From NCBI RefSeq assembly GCF_900142605.1, contig NZ_FRBL01000003.1, forward strand, positions 496,001 through 560,000: 64,000 nucleotides of DNA. The letters run 5' to 3'. Numbering within the stretch: the first letter of the stretch is position 1; every line of letters begins with the position of its first letter. The stretch is from Chitinophaga jiangningensis (lineage in GTDB: Bacteria; Bacteroidota; Bacteroidia; Chitinophagales; Chitinophagaceae). The position numbers and the translations under genes are program-made. Under the pieces are notes generated by a model. The model worked only from the letters and a program-made list of their open reading frames with translations. It was not told where the DNA came from and did not search any database. Shown piece by piece: positions 1 through 8,644 of the stretch.

Positions 1-21
1 CAGTTGCTCAGGTGCTTTCAT
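1..21 (-). CDS. Start of next siderophore-operon gene (cut by window edge)
   Basis: An ATG on the minus strand lies 6 nt after the stop of the acyltransferase gene and opens a frame reading MKAPEQL to the edge. Spacing and strand match the other tightly packed genes of the operon. In NRPS-independent siderophore loci the gene next to the acyltransferase is usually an IucA/IucC-type synthetase, so that is the expected product. Only seven codons are visible, so the identity is inference. Confidence 0.35.
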
Positions 22-27
22 ATGCTA

Positions 28-615
28 TTAGTTTTTTTTCTTTGATAATTGATAGTGTTCTCTTGTGCAGGTAGCCAGGGCCGCGGTTTTATGAGGCAGC
101 TGCACTTCCTTCTCATAAACAAAACCGGCGCGCCTGTTGAGCCGGTGGATTTTTTCATTCCTGGTATCCGGCTCTACAATCACCCGTTGGTGAGCGGGGT
201 TTTGAAAAAGAAAATCCATGACGGCGCTGAATATGGCCCATGTAAAGCCATGTATTTGCTTTTCCGCAGGGCCAATGAGGAGGTGCATGCCTACATCTCC
301 CTTCAGTACCTGGTAATGGCTCCCAATGAGGTCATAAGCCGGATCATATACTTCGCAGAGGAAGCTGGTGATACCGCCTACCTTCCCCATTAAAGCCATG
401 GAATGATCGCTGTTGAAGATGTTGCTGTATTCGAGCGCTACTGCTGTCAGCGACTTATCCGTCATGCCCCAGTAAGTAGCATAGGGCTGCGTCACCCATT
501 TATAAATCACCGGTATGTCTTTTTGCAGGTCCATGGGCCACAGTTCAATTGTACCAAACGGGTGGCTGGTTTCCTGGTATACCGGCATGGTATGTAAGGG
601 AGATATTACCTGCAT
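28..615 (-). CDS. Siderophore-type acyl-CoA N-acyltransferase (IucB/AlcB-like GNAT)
   Basis: A 195-residue cytosolic protein of the GNAT fold, of the IucB/RhbD/AlcB kind that acylates the N-hydroxylated amine made by the neighbouring monooxygenase to give a hydroxamate. Visible signs are the early W-P-M-D segment, the H-L-L-I-G-P stretch near residue 111, and a C-terminal block with V-E-P-D-T-R-N, then the R-A-G-F acetyl-CoA-fold signature near residue 164. Length is typical for the stand-alone domain. It follows the MFS gene by 3 nt. The acyl donor (acetyl, succinyl or other) cannot be read from sequence. Confidence 0.8.
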   Translation of the reverse strand: MQVISPLHTMPVYQETSHPFGTIELWPMDLQKDIPVIYKWVTQPYATYWGMTDKSLTAVALEYSNIFNSDHSMALMGKVGGITSFLCEVYDPAYDLIGSHYQVLKGDVGMHLLIGPAEKQIHGFTWAIFSAVMDFLFQNPAHQRVIVEPDTRNEKIHRLNRRAGFVYEKEVQLPHKTAALATCTREHYQLSKKKN

Positions 616-618
616 ACA

Positions 619-1785
619 TCAATATTGTGAAAGGGTTTGGAGACGGGTGCGCGCCATCAGGTAGTACAACAGTACTACACCGGCATAGCCTGCAAACGCC
701 ACTACAAACGGTACGTTGAGCGGCAGGTATTCCGCCAGCACGCCGGCAGAAAACGAAGCGGCCAGCACACCCAGGTTCTGGAAAAAATGAATTTTACTGT
801 ACTCCACAGCATACGATGCCGGATCGCTGATATGAAACAACAGCGCATCAAATCGGACGGCACATTGAAAAAACGCCCAGCCGTAGAGGCACCTGCCTGC
901 GATGATCGTTAAAATAGCCGGATAGGCCTGCAAGATTAATCCGCAAAGCGCCAGGAGCAATGCCGGCAATATCCCATGCCATGGCGTATTATAAGGCTTG
1001 CGCGTTTTATTTGCATACAGTGCCGCCACGGCCACCGCCGCCGGAATAGCGTAGATGGTACCGGATAAAATGCGGCTATCTGAGGAGGACACCGATTCCC
1101 AATAGCGCACAAAAAACGGGCGGATGAGAAAATCAGCATAATAAAACAACAGCGTGATAACGCTCAGCTTCAGCATGGTGCCGCCCGGAATAAGATCGAA
1201 CCAGCTATGTGATGCAGTTTCCTGCGGCGCCGGTTCCTGCTTACCCATGCTGAGTAAATACATACTAAGCGCCGCCTGAAAAAAATCGCCTGCAGCCATG
1301 CCCAGGTAGATATACCGTGGTTGCAGCCAGTCGATTACCATACCGCCGAAAATAGCGCCCAGCACACTTCCCAGGTGAATGATCACCGACAGGACGCTGA
1401 TGATACCCACATGTTTTGCTACAGGGGTGATGCGTAAAATGTAAGGATACACTAACAGGTAGGAACCTTTAAACACGATCACCAACAAAGACACCACCCA
1501 GAACCATGGATACGAGGTAATGAAAGCACAGCTGCCAGCTAAAATTCCTGCTATCAGCTGCGTATATACGAGGATACGCAGTTCGGGGATCCGGCGGGAA
1601 ACTATGGCCCATATAGGAAAAGCAATCATCACCGTGGCACATACCGCGCTGAAATAGATGCCGGTAATACGCGGATCGGTAACTCCGAAGCGGGTAGCAA
1701 AAAAGAGTGGGTAAAACGGGTGCATCATGTAATCACTCACCACCGCCACCAATGTCATGGCAATCAAAAATACTCTTACCGGCAT
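619..1785 (-). CDS. MFS transporter, probable siderophore exporter
   Basis: A 388-residue major facilitator protein with about 11-12 hydrophobic segments and the usual cytoplasmic mid-loop near residues 185-200. The ATG at 1785 was chosen because it sits one base after the stop of the N-hydroxylase gene and gives an N-terminus (MPVRVFLIAMTLV) that enters the membrane directly; a longer start would overlap the upstream gene. Its position between the N-hydroxylase and acyltransferase genes suggests export of the finished siderophore, though uptake of the ferric form is also possible. Inner membrane. Confidence 0.8.
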   Translation of the reverse strand: MPVRVFLIAMTLVAVVSDYMMHPFYPLFFATRFGVTDPRITGIYFSAVCATVMIAFPIWAIVSRRIPELRILVYTQLIAGILAGSCAFITSYPWFWVVSLLVIVFKGSYLLVYPYILRITPVAKHVGIISVLSVIIHLGSVLGAIFGGMVIDWLQPRYIYLGMAAGDFFQAALSMYLLSMGKQEPAPQETASHSWFDLIPGGTMLKLSVITLLFYYADFLIRPFFVRYWESVSSSDSRILSGTIYAIPAAVAVAALYANKTRKPYNTPWHGILPALLLALCGLILQAYPAILTIIAGRCLYGWAFFQCAVRFDALLFHISDPASYAVEYSKIHFFQNLGVLAASFSAGVLAEYLPLNVPFVVAFAGYAGVVLLYYLMARTRLQTLSQY

Positions 1786-1786
1786 G

Positions 1787-3100
1787 TTACAGGGTGTGCG
1801 CTTTTGGTAAAACAATCTCCTCTCCTGCGTCTACGGCAAATTGCTGGAAGGCTATACGCTGTTCAATCGGATATACTTCCCTGCCCAGCATTTCCCGGAT
1901 GATCCAGGCATTGCGGTAGCAGCCCATCCCGAGGTCAGGCGTTACAAAGCCATGGGTGTGCAGTTCGGCGTTCTGCACAAAAATTTCACGGGCATTTTTA
2001 TCCACCGTGTAATTCCTGTTTACCAGGAAGCGGTTTTTATCATCGGTGCGGAAACGATCGGCAACAGGTTCCATAAAATCGGGAATACGGTGCGTATAAC
2101 CGGTGGCCAGCACCAGTCCTGCCGTTTCGTGGGTGTAATATTTTTCCTGTTCTTCCTGAAAGAAGGTTAGGCGGAAGTTTTCAGTGGTCCCGTCGTAAGC
2201 TACCTCTTGCAGATCGGCATTGGTGCGCAGACTGATCGTTACATCCGATACAAGTTTTTTAGCGTAAATCGTGTCAAATATCGATGCAATCAGATCGTTG
2301 TTAATGCCTTTGTACAGGTGCTTCTGATGATGCAGCAGGTGATCCCGCTTTTCCTGGGTGAGGTTGTAGAAATAGTCTACATATTCAGGCGACGTCATTT
2401 CCAGGGTGAGCTTACTGTACTCAAGCGGGTAAAACCTGGGCGATCGGGTGATCCAGTGAAGTGCATAACCATAGGTATCAATATCCTGGAGGAGGTCGTA
2501 GTATATTTCTGCGGCACTTTGTCCACTGCCCACAATAGTAATGCTACGGCCGGATTGCAGGCGGTGCTTGTGTTGCAGGTAGCTGGCACTATGGATCGCT
2601 TTGTCCATATAGGCTTTACAGTTAGCCGGCACATACGGCACGGTGCCGGTACCGAGTACGAGGCGTTTCGCTTTTATCTGTTGGCTGTTACTGCATTCCA
2701 GGAGATATAACTGTTGCGCCTCATCGTAGTGAATAGCCTTCACGGCTGTGTTAAAGTGAATGTTATCCAGTTTACTGATCGTCCAGCGGCAATACTGGTT
2801 GTATTCATTCCGTAGCATTTTAAAATTCTCCCGGATGTAGAACGAGTAAATTCTGCCGGATGCTTTCAGGTAATTCAGAAAGCTGAATGGGCTGGTAGGA
2901 TCAGCCAGCGTTACGTGATCCGCCAGGAAAGGCACCTGGAGGGTGGTATCCTGCAGCAGCATACCGGGATGCCAGTTGAAATCGGGTCGTTTGTCGAGGA
3001 AGATGCCTTGCAGCTCCTTCAGGGGATGTGTGAGGCAAGCCAGTCCGAGGTTAAAAGGGCCAACGCCAACCGCAGCAAAATCATAGATCATTTTGTTCAT
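1787..3100 (-). CDS. L-lysine/L-ornithine-type N-monooxygenase (siderophore N-hydroxylase)
   Basis: A 437-residue FAD- and NADPH-dependent N-hydroxylase of the IucD/SidA/PvdA group, performing the first committed step of hydroxamate siderophore synthesis. Motifs seen: FAD-binding GVGPFNLGL (residues 12-20), NADPH-binding IVGSGQSAAE (189-198), and the family signature LATGYTHRIP (331-340). The ATG at 3100 gives the usual family length and begins just before the FAD motif; the open frame continues to 3361 but the extra residues are low-complexity and unlike the family. The substrate (lysine, ornithine, cadaverine or putrescine) is not decidable. It is the first gene of the minus-strand siderophore operon. 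Confidence 0.9.
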   Translation of the reverse strand: MNKMIYDFAAVGVGPFNLGLACLTHPLKELQGIFLDKRPDFNWHPGMLLQDTTLQVPFLADHVTLADPTSPFSFLNYLKASGRIYSFYIRENFKMLRNEYNQYCRWTISKLDNIHFNTAVKAIHYDEAQQLYLLECSNSQQIKAKRLVLGTGTVPYVPANCKAYMDKAIHSASYLQHKHRLQSGRSITIVGSGQSAAEIYYDLLQDIDTYGYALHWITRSPRFYPLEYSKLTLEMTSPEYVDYFYNLTQEKRDHLLHHQKHLYKGINNDLIASIFDTIYAKKLVSDVTISLRTNADLQEVAYDGTTENFRLTFFQEEQEKYYTHETAGLVLATGYTHRIPDFMEPVADRFRTDDKNRFLVNRNYTVDKNAREIFVQNAELHTHGFVTPDLGMGCYRNAWIIREMLGREVYPIEQRIAFQQFAVDAGEEIVLPKAHTL

Positions 3101-3312
3101 AGCATTTCCATTTATTATGATAGCAGGTTTAAAAATACGTGTTGGCGTAACCGTAAGAAATCGCTGTAAGGTGGTATAATGATGGTAGCAGGATGGTAGT
3201 TTTATTACCATGCAAGTGGTATTAACGCGGTGGCCTCGCTCCCTGTAACAATGGTCCATGGCGGGCAGTGGAGGAATGGCCTCAGTTACCATCTCCCTAA
3301 AAAAAACAAAAT

Positions 3313-3351
3313 ACATTGGGGCAACCGTTGGTGAATCGGTTGCCCCAATGC
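3313..3351 (-). terminator. Rho-independent terminator after the LuxR regulator gene
   Basis: A perfect 14-bp inverted repeat (3314-3327 with 3337-3350, 9-nt loop) lies 24 nt past the regulator's stop. On the minus strand it is followed by a T-rich run (plus-strand A run at 3299-3310). It separates the regulator from the siderophore operon, which must therefore have its own promoter in 3101-3312. Confidence 0.75.
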
Positions 3352-3374
3352 ATGCAAACACACGGGTATGCTCT

Positions 3375-4034
3375 TTAGTTTTCTAATCTCACAATTCCGG
3401 ACTCCAGCGCATAGTTGCAGAGTTCCACCGCAGAATGAAGTTGTAATTTCTTCATGATGTTTCTTCTGTGCGTGTGGACGGTATGCTGGCTTAAATGCAT
3501 CTCGCTGGCAATTTCTTTGTTCGACTTACCGCGTACTATATGTCGGATAATCTCGGTTTCCCTGGCCGATAAGCCTTCCGGCGGGATTTGCGGGATGAAG
3601 GGTGTTCTCTTTCTGTCAGACAGCAGCACATCTACTGCAAAGCTGCAAAAGAATTTTTCTCCATGGATGGCACAATGGATGGCTTCATGAATATCTTTTT
3701 TTCTGCATTCTTTGGTAAGATAGCAGTAGACATTGCAATCCAGTAATTTCAATACGTCCACTTTTCTTTTCTGTCCTGAGATAATGATCACCTTACATTC
3801 CGGGATCACAGACAAGGTGCTGAATATTTCATCAGCATCAAAGAATGAGGGATCATAGTCCAGGATTAATATATCCGGATGAAAGGCCAGCAGCGCAGGC
3901 CGCAGCTCTGCGCTGTTACCTGCCTCTTCTATCTGGTAGTTATTTTGATGATCCGCTAACAAACTTTTGATTCCTTCTCTGAAAACAGGTTGAGCATCCG
4001 CCAGTATAATACGGGTCATATTTGTACTGTTCAT
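3375..4034 (-). CDS. NarL/FixJ-type response regulator
   Basis: A 219-residue two-component regulator. The receiver domain occupies about residues 7-125, with acidic residues after beta-1 (LADAQPVF), phospho-acceptor Asp59 in ILILDYD, and the conserved Lys in the LTKE segment. A LuxR-type helix-turn-helix follows at about residues 153-212 (SARETEII, then GKSNKEIA and LSQHTVHTHRRNI). No histidine kinase is adjacent, so it is an orphan here. It sits between the siderophore operon and the receptor operon, each separated from it by a hairpin terminator. A role in iron control is only a guess from position. Confidence 0.88.
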   Translation of the reverse strand: MNSTNMTRIILADAQPVFREGIKSLLADHQNNYQIEEAGNSAELRPALLAFHPDILILDYDPSFFDADEIFSTLSVIPECKVIIISGQKRKVDVLKLLDCNVYCYLTKECRKKDIHEAIHCAIHGEKFFCSFAVDVLLSDRKRTPFIPQIPPEGLSARETEIIRHIVRGKSNKEIASEMHLSQHTVHTHRRNIMKKLQLHSAVELCNYALESGIVRLEN

Positions 4035-4167
4035 TGTGCTGATTACACTTTATATGACCTGTTTTTAAAAAGGAAGATTAATATGGTTTATGGTTCTTAA
4101 AAATTTTCAGGGGTTTAAGTAAACTGATTACGCTCTCTTACGGGCTTGAATAGGATTCACAAGTATT

Positions 4168-4207
4168 AAAACAGCTGGCCCGGACACAAGTCCGAGCCAG
4201 CTGTTTA
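4168..4207 (-). terminator. Rho-independent terminator after the DUF4198 gene
   Basis: A long inverted repeat (arms about 16 bp with one mismatch around an ACAA loop) lies 33 nt downstream of the stop of the DUF4198 gene. The minus-strand product ends in a short U tract (plus-strand A run at 4167-4171). It closes the receptor-DUF4198 operon. Confidence 0.7.
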
Positions 4208-4239
4208 TCTTTAGGATAGTCTTTTTTAAGGGCATCTGT

Positions 4240-4950
4240 TTATTTTGTCACGTCCTTGCAATAAGTAACGCAATACCAAACACGCTCAAAAGGCTTTCCT
4301 TCATGTTGTCCTTTTTCTTCTTCCAGGTAAGTACCTTCCAGCAGGTAGCGACCTGCCTCCACAGGAGCATAGCTCAGGGATTTACCGCCTTCTGCATTGA
4401 TTTTTTTGGTCCATCCGCTTGGAGAAATTACGGTCAGCTCAGCTTTAGGTAATACCGTTTTTGTTTTGTTAAACAGGGATACCTGCTCAGGAGTATTTAC
4501 TTTTTTAGCAGTTACGGCTGATGTCTGCAATACAAAATCGTTTTGTTTCAGGTTAGCCAGGCCGTTGGTATTGTTAACCTGTACCAGGCCCTGCGCATAG
4601 TAACGGATTTTGCTGCCACCGTATACTTCCTGCACGGTGTGATCGATATAGAGCACATAAGCCCCGTCCTGCTGTGGCGTAAAGGTAGCTTTGAAATAGG
4701 TACCTGCAGGCTGGCATTCCAGTTTGGTTTTGTTACCCGAAGGGTCGATCAGGTATAGCTGAAAATCCTTCATGTTACTGAACCAGTTCTGGATGGAATC
4801 CCTTTCGTTTTCGGCATATTCACCCAAAAAGACTTTCACTTCCTGGGGCTGACCTTTTTTACCGTTTACGGTAGTTTCAATCCAGAGGGCATGACCAAAA
4901 GCGGTAAACATGCTACAGCACAGTAATACAGAAAATAGTACTTTTTTCAT
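4240..4950 (-). CDS. Exported DUF4198-type protein partnered with the TonB receptor
   Basis: A 236-residue protein with a clear signal peptide (residues 1-19, cleavage after AFG). The mature protein begins HALWIET; a His near the new N-terminus followed by L-W-I-E is typical of DUF4198 (NikM-like) periplasmic proteins, where it is suspected to bind metal. The rest is beta-rich, with no membrane anchor. It starts 26 nt after the TonB receptor gene on the same strand and shares its terminator, so it probably assists metal or siderophore handling in the periplasm. No direct functional residue beyond the N-terminal His can be pointed to. Confidence 0.75.
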   Translation of the reverse strand: MKKVLFSVLLCCSMFTAFGHALWIETTVNGKKGQPQEVKVFLGEYAENERDSIQNWFSNMKDFQLYLIDPSGNKTKLECQPAGTYFKATFTPQQDGAYVLYIDHTVQEVYGGSKIRYYAQGLVQVNNTNGLANLKQNDFVLQTSAVTAKKVNTPEQVSLFNKTKTVLPKAELTVISPSGWTKKINAEGGKSLSYAPVEAGRYLLEGTYLEEEKGQHEGKPFERVWYCVTYCKDVTK

Positions 4951-4976
4951 TTTATATAATTGAGGGTTTGTTATGA

Positions 4977-7382
4977 TTAAAAACGGTAGCCAACGCTCAT
5001 GCGTACATTGCGACCAGGTTCTGTTTGCCAGTAGTAGATCTTACCGAAGTTATCCCCGGAAGGACCACCAGTCCAGAGGTATTTATCCAGCAGGTTATTT
5101 ACCAGCACATTGATGCTGAATTTATTGATGTTATAGCCTAAGCCACCATCCATTCTGAAGTAATCGGGAATGAAGTTTTCGGTTTTATCGTACACCATAC
5201 CGGCTACACGACCTGCCTGGTACTGATATCCTAGGTTGGCACGTAATCCTTTCAGGGCACCGGTTCCGATGGTATAAGTGAGCCAGGTGTTCTGAATATG
5301 TTTGGAGATACCCGGTACGTAGTTGCCTACCAGTTTTTCATCAAAATCTTTGGATACCACCCCATCGGTATAAGCATAGTTCACTACGAGGTTGAGGCCT
5401 TTAACCACTTCGCCCTGGATATCTACTTCCAGCCCTTTGATTTTTTGCTGGCCGTTGGTACGCTGGTAGATGTAGCCTTGTGTAACCGGGTCGCGGTGTT
5501 CGTTGTCCTGGGTGAGTACATTGTTTTTAATGATCTGGTACAGCGCGAGGGTAGATGTAAAGCGGCCGTTGAACCAGTCGCGCTTAAAGCCTACTTCCAC
5601 GTTGCTGCCGGTAAGTGGTTCAAAAGTTTTCTTCTGATAGTCCAGTCCCGGGTTCTGCATGAAGGCAACGTCGTATACACCGTAAACGGAGGTATTGCGG
5701 TCGATGGAATAGCTGATACCAACGCGTGGCGTGAATTTGCTGTCTTTATTTTTACCATCGTACGGACTCACCACCGTGTTGGTAGTATATCGGCCGGCGA
5801 TGGTGAAGCGCAGTGCATCGTTGAAGAATCCGATCTGGTCCTGCAGGTATACGGCGCTGTAGCCATAATTGTATTCCACACCACGGGTACGTATATCCGT
5901 AGAGCGATCCCATTTAGGCATTTTTACGCCACCGTATACAGGTTTGTAGATGTTGAAGGTACCGTCGCCAAAGTCTGCCCCCTGGCTCCAATCCGCCCAG
6001 TAGTTGCTGTATTTCATATCTACACCACCGAGGATGTTATGTACCAGCGCACCGGTTCTAACGGTACCGTTGATAAATACCTGTGCCGTTTTATTAAGGC
6101 CCAGTCCATCCCAGATGTTGATGCTGCGTTGCAGCAGGCTGTCGTTATTAGGATCATAGAATCCTTTAGGCCACATGCTCTGCCCTATCTGGCTGAAGTG
6201 GAAGTAACCAAATTGCGCGGTCAGTTTCCAGTCCTGGTTAAACTTATGTTCATAGAAGGCCATCACACTGTTATCCTTAATGGTGGTAGGATCCATATTT
6301 CCTTCAATGGTGGTGAAGTTGACAGGGAGATCCCCATAGCCACGTTTGGAGAAGGAATAGTTACCACCAATTACCGGCAGTTGCATATACTGGAGGTTAT
6401 ATTCCAGGGTGATGCTGTTTTTATCGTCGATCAAATATTTGATTACCGGAGAAATGCTATAACGGTTGGTGTAGTCGAAATCACGCCAGCCGTTTTTAGC
6501 TTCACCAGCCAGATTGAAGCGGTAAAGCAGTTTTCCGTCTTTGGATAATTTGCCATCCAGGTCGAGGGTGGCGCGGTAGTTATCATAGCTGCCGAGCGAC
6601 ATCGTTACTTCCCCTTGTGTGTTACCCGTAGGCTTTTTGGTTACTACATTGTAAAGTCCACCAGGTTCACCATTGGAGAGCATGAATCCCGCAGGGCCCT
6701 TTACAAACTCGATGCGGTCTACCATGCTGAAATCCTCCGTGAGCGGGCTCCATGGACTGATGAATACGTTCATACCATTGCGCATGGAGGTAGCGCGACT
6801 CCCGCGCATCTGGATATTGGCATACATATCCCAGTGGGCCAGTCGCGACACGCCTGAAACGTTTCTGGTAACGCCTTCCTGCATGTTGTAGATCTGCTGG
6901 TCGGCCATTATTTCCTTAGATACTTCCGTTATGCTCTGCGGCACTTCTACCAGCGGCTGGTTTAAACGCAGGGAGTTGGAAGGTGAAAGCACCGTGTATT
7001 TGTTGGACTCACCCACAATGGTGATCTCCTTCATTTGCTGGCCGGAAGCTCCGAGCGTAACATTGAGTTGGGAGATTTTATCGTTTTCTACTTCCACCTG
7101 CTGCGTCACATTATCGTATCCTACCAGGGATATAACGAGGGTATATTTTCCCGGCTTCACTCTTTTTATTACGAAGTCGCCATTAGCATCAGTAAGAGCG
7201 CCGTAGTTGGTATGTTGTAATCTAACGGTAACATATGGGGCGGGTAATCCATCTGACGTGAGCACACGGCCTCTGATGGCTGATAAAATTTCATCTGCAA
7301 GTGCCTGGCTCCAAACCGCAGCTAAAAGCACGATCATCATCAGTGCTTTTTTGGTAGCGGAGCGCAGTAAAAATTGTTTCAT
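4977..7382 (-). CDS. TonB-dependent siderophore receptor
   Basis: An outer-membrane receptor of 801 residues (ATG at 7382; an ATG at 7397 would add five). After a signal peptide comes a carboxypeptidase-regulatory-like domain (GRVLTSDGLPAPYVTV, about residues 38-110), then a plug domain with the siderophore-receptor features VEVPQSITEV, RGSRATSMRNG, VKGPAGFMLSNGEPGG and YNVVTKKPTG. A long beta-barrel follows, ending in the classical terminal aromatic residue (VGYRF). It imports a ferric siderophore using TonB energy. Next to the siderophore synthesis operon, it is the likely receptor for the endogenous product. It may be Fur-regulated, but I could not find a convincing Fur box. Confidence 0.93.
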   Translation of the reverse strand: MKQFLLRSATKKALMMIVLLAAVWSQALADEILSAIRGRVLTSDGLPAPYVTVRLQHTNYGALTDANGDFVIKRVKPGKYTLVISLVGYDNVTQQVEVENDKISQLNVTLGASGQQMKEITIVGESNKYTVLSPSNSLRLNQPLVEVPQSITEVSKEIMADQQIYNMQEGVTRNVSGVSRLAHWDMYANIQMRGSRATSMRNGMNVFISPWSPLTEDFSMVDRIEFVKGPAGFMLSNGEPGGLYNVVTKKPTGNTQGEVTMSLGSYDNYRATLDLDGKLSKDGKLLYRFNLAGEAKNGWRDFDYTNRYSISPVIKYLIDDKNSITLEYNLQYMQLPVIGGNYSFSKRGYGDLPVNFTTIEGNMDPTTIKDNSVMAFYEHKFNQDWKLTAQFGYFHFSQIGQSMWPKGFYDPNNDSLLQRSINIWDGLGLNKTAQVFINGTVRTGALVHNILGGVDMKYSNYWADWSQGADFGDGTFNIYKPVYGGVKMPKWDRSTDIRTRGVEYNYGYSAVYLQDQIGFFNDALRFTIAGRYTTNTVVSPYDGKNKDSKFTPRVGISYSIDRNTSVYGVYDVAFMQNPGLDYQKKTFEPLTGSNVEVGFKRDWFNGRFTSTLALYQIIKNNVLTQDNEHRDPVTQGYIYQRTNGQQKIKGLEVDIQGEVVKGLNLVVNYAYTDGVVSKDFDEKLVGNYVPGISKHIQNTWLTYTIGTGALKGLRANLGYQYQAGRVAGMVYDKTENFIPDYFRMDGGLGYNINKFSINVLVNNLLDKYLWTGGPSGDNFGKIYYWQTEPGRNVRMSVGYRF

Positions 7383-7398
7383 CGGCTTTTTTTGCATG

Positions 7399-7406
7399 CA
7401 AAGGTA
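7399..7406 (-). promoter_or_regulatory. Bacteroidota -7 box before the TonB receptor, within a palindrome
   Basis: The minus strand reads TACCTTTG, a full match to the Bacteroidota -7 consensus TAnnTTTG, 17 nt ahead of the ATG at 7382. No good -33 TTTG is present at the expected distance. The box overlaps a perfect 12-bp palindrome, TTTGCATGCAAA (7391-7402), which could be a regulator site. Confidence 0.4.
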
Positions 7407-7679
7407 TAGGCGGGCAAAAGGGAGCGGTTACGCAAGCGGGAAATTGATTTACGAGATCAGGAAATTCAAGTAATTTTTAATATATGTATATGATTATTAG
7501 GTGAGTGAGTATTTTAATTTGTCTTAAACTATATAGACATAAAAAGTTGCTTACAGTGATAAAATGACATTTGAAAGGGAGACTTAAGCAGTTTATGCAG
7601 GAGTGCCAACCAGCTAACAGGTTTACGGAATTCGATTGTACGGAAAACAATCCGGCCTTTTGCCGTGTAATTATTTACA

Positions 7680-8630
7680 ATGAAATTAAATATACCCGTT
7701 ACGGTTATTACGCTATTACTCTTGTATGCCTGTGGCAGCAGCAAGGTATTGGATGGCAACTCCCAATTCCAGCAAAACTATTGTGCCCCTGCCCCGTTAT
7801 TTCAAAAAACGGTGGCTACTACGCCGCCGGGTAATACTGACTCTCTTATGCGTGTGCATCCGGATATGCCGGTGGATGTTATAATGAGTGCCAATGCTAC
7901 CGGTACGCTATCGCTGATTACGGAAATAAAGCGGCTGGAAAAAGATACCAGCCTCCGATCTCTGATACAACGGGCTTCCATCAGATCCACCATCCAACAG
8001 CGTTTACTCCTGGCCGTTACGGAAATTTCCGGACTGGCAGCGGAAATGGATTGTGAAGGAGAACGTGCCGATCAGCTGGGCCGGTATCTCGACAACCTCA
8101 ACAGCAACCGTAATACTAAACTTACAGTGGGTTCTATAATTGTAGCAGCGATCACCACGGTGGCCACCATTGCTTTTAAGGACGACCGCACGCAGAATGT
8201 AGCCGCGATCACTGGCGGAGTGATTAGTTCAGGGATGGCGCTGATGACGGTCAAACCCGCGGGAAGGAAGATCAGGCTTTCGCTGCACAGGAATGTGCTG
8301 AGGGATATCTGGGCGCAGGCGGATACCAGCGACATCTACTCTCCTGGCCTGTGGTACATGCTGAGTGATCAACATTTCAGTACCAGCGGCACTGTTTCCC
8401 TGGTGCAGAGTATTTCCGGCCGCTGGAAAAAATACGATCTGGATGAAAAAGTCAGCAAGGGGGATGAAGAAAAATACTTCGGTAACGGCGGCGTATATAC
8501 GGCAGACGACCTGCATACGCGCGCGGCCATGCTCAACGAGCTGCAATCCACCATCCGCTCCCTCAACCAGAACCTGCAAAGCCTGATGCAGTATATCAAT
8601 TCGCAGGTATACCTGTTACCTAAAAATTAG
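7680..8630 (+). CDS. Lipoprotein of unknown function
   Basis: A 316-residue protein with a lipoprotein signal ending LLLYAC (lipidated Cys18), so it is anchored in a membrane facing the periplasm. A helical middle region (about 80-140) is followed by two hydrophobic stretches near 147-165 and 172-190 and a helical, Asn/Gln/Leu-rich C-terminus that may form a coiled coil. I do not recognise a family. It converges with the sulfatase gene (stops 14 bp apart) and has no obvious operon partner. Confidence 0.75.
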   Translation: MKLNIPVTVITLLLLYACGSSKVLDGNSQFQQNYCAPAPLFQKTVATTPPGNTDSLMRVHPDMPVDVIMSANATGTLSLITEIKRLEKDTSLRSLIQRASIRSTIQQRLLLAVTEISGLAAEMDCEGERADQLGRYLDNLNSNRNTKLTVGSIIVAAITTVATIAFKDDRTQNVAAITGGVISSGMALMTVKPAGRKIRLSLHRNVLRDIWAQADTSDIYSPGLWYMLSDQHFSTSGTVSLVQSISGRWKKYDLDEKVSKGDEEKYFGNGGVYTADDLHTRAAMLNELQSTIRSLNQNLQSLMQYINSQVYLLPKN

Positions 8631-8644
8631 TATTGCAGCGTGTG

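Noticed and set aside
3101..3312. Fur box upstream of the siderophore operon
   Set aside because: Only partial matches such as TATAATGATGG were seen, with a short GATGGTAG direct repeat; none reaches the 19-bp Fur consensus.
1787..3361. 524-residue version of the N-hydroxylase
   Set aside because: The extra N-terminal 87 residues start at a GTG, run through a terminator hairpin and do not resemble the family.
5298..6548. 416-codon open frame on the plus strand opposite the TonB receptor gene
   Set aside because: It is a shadow of a strongly supported receptor gene; its translation has no signal, domain or sensible composition.
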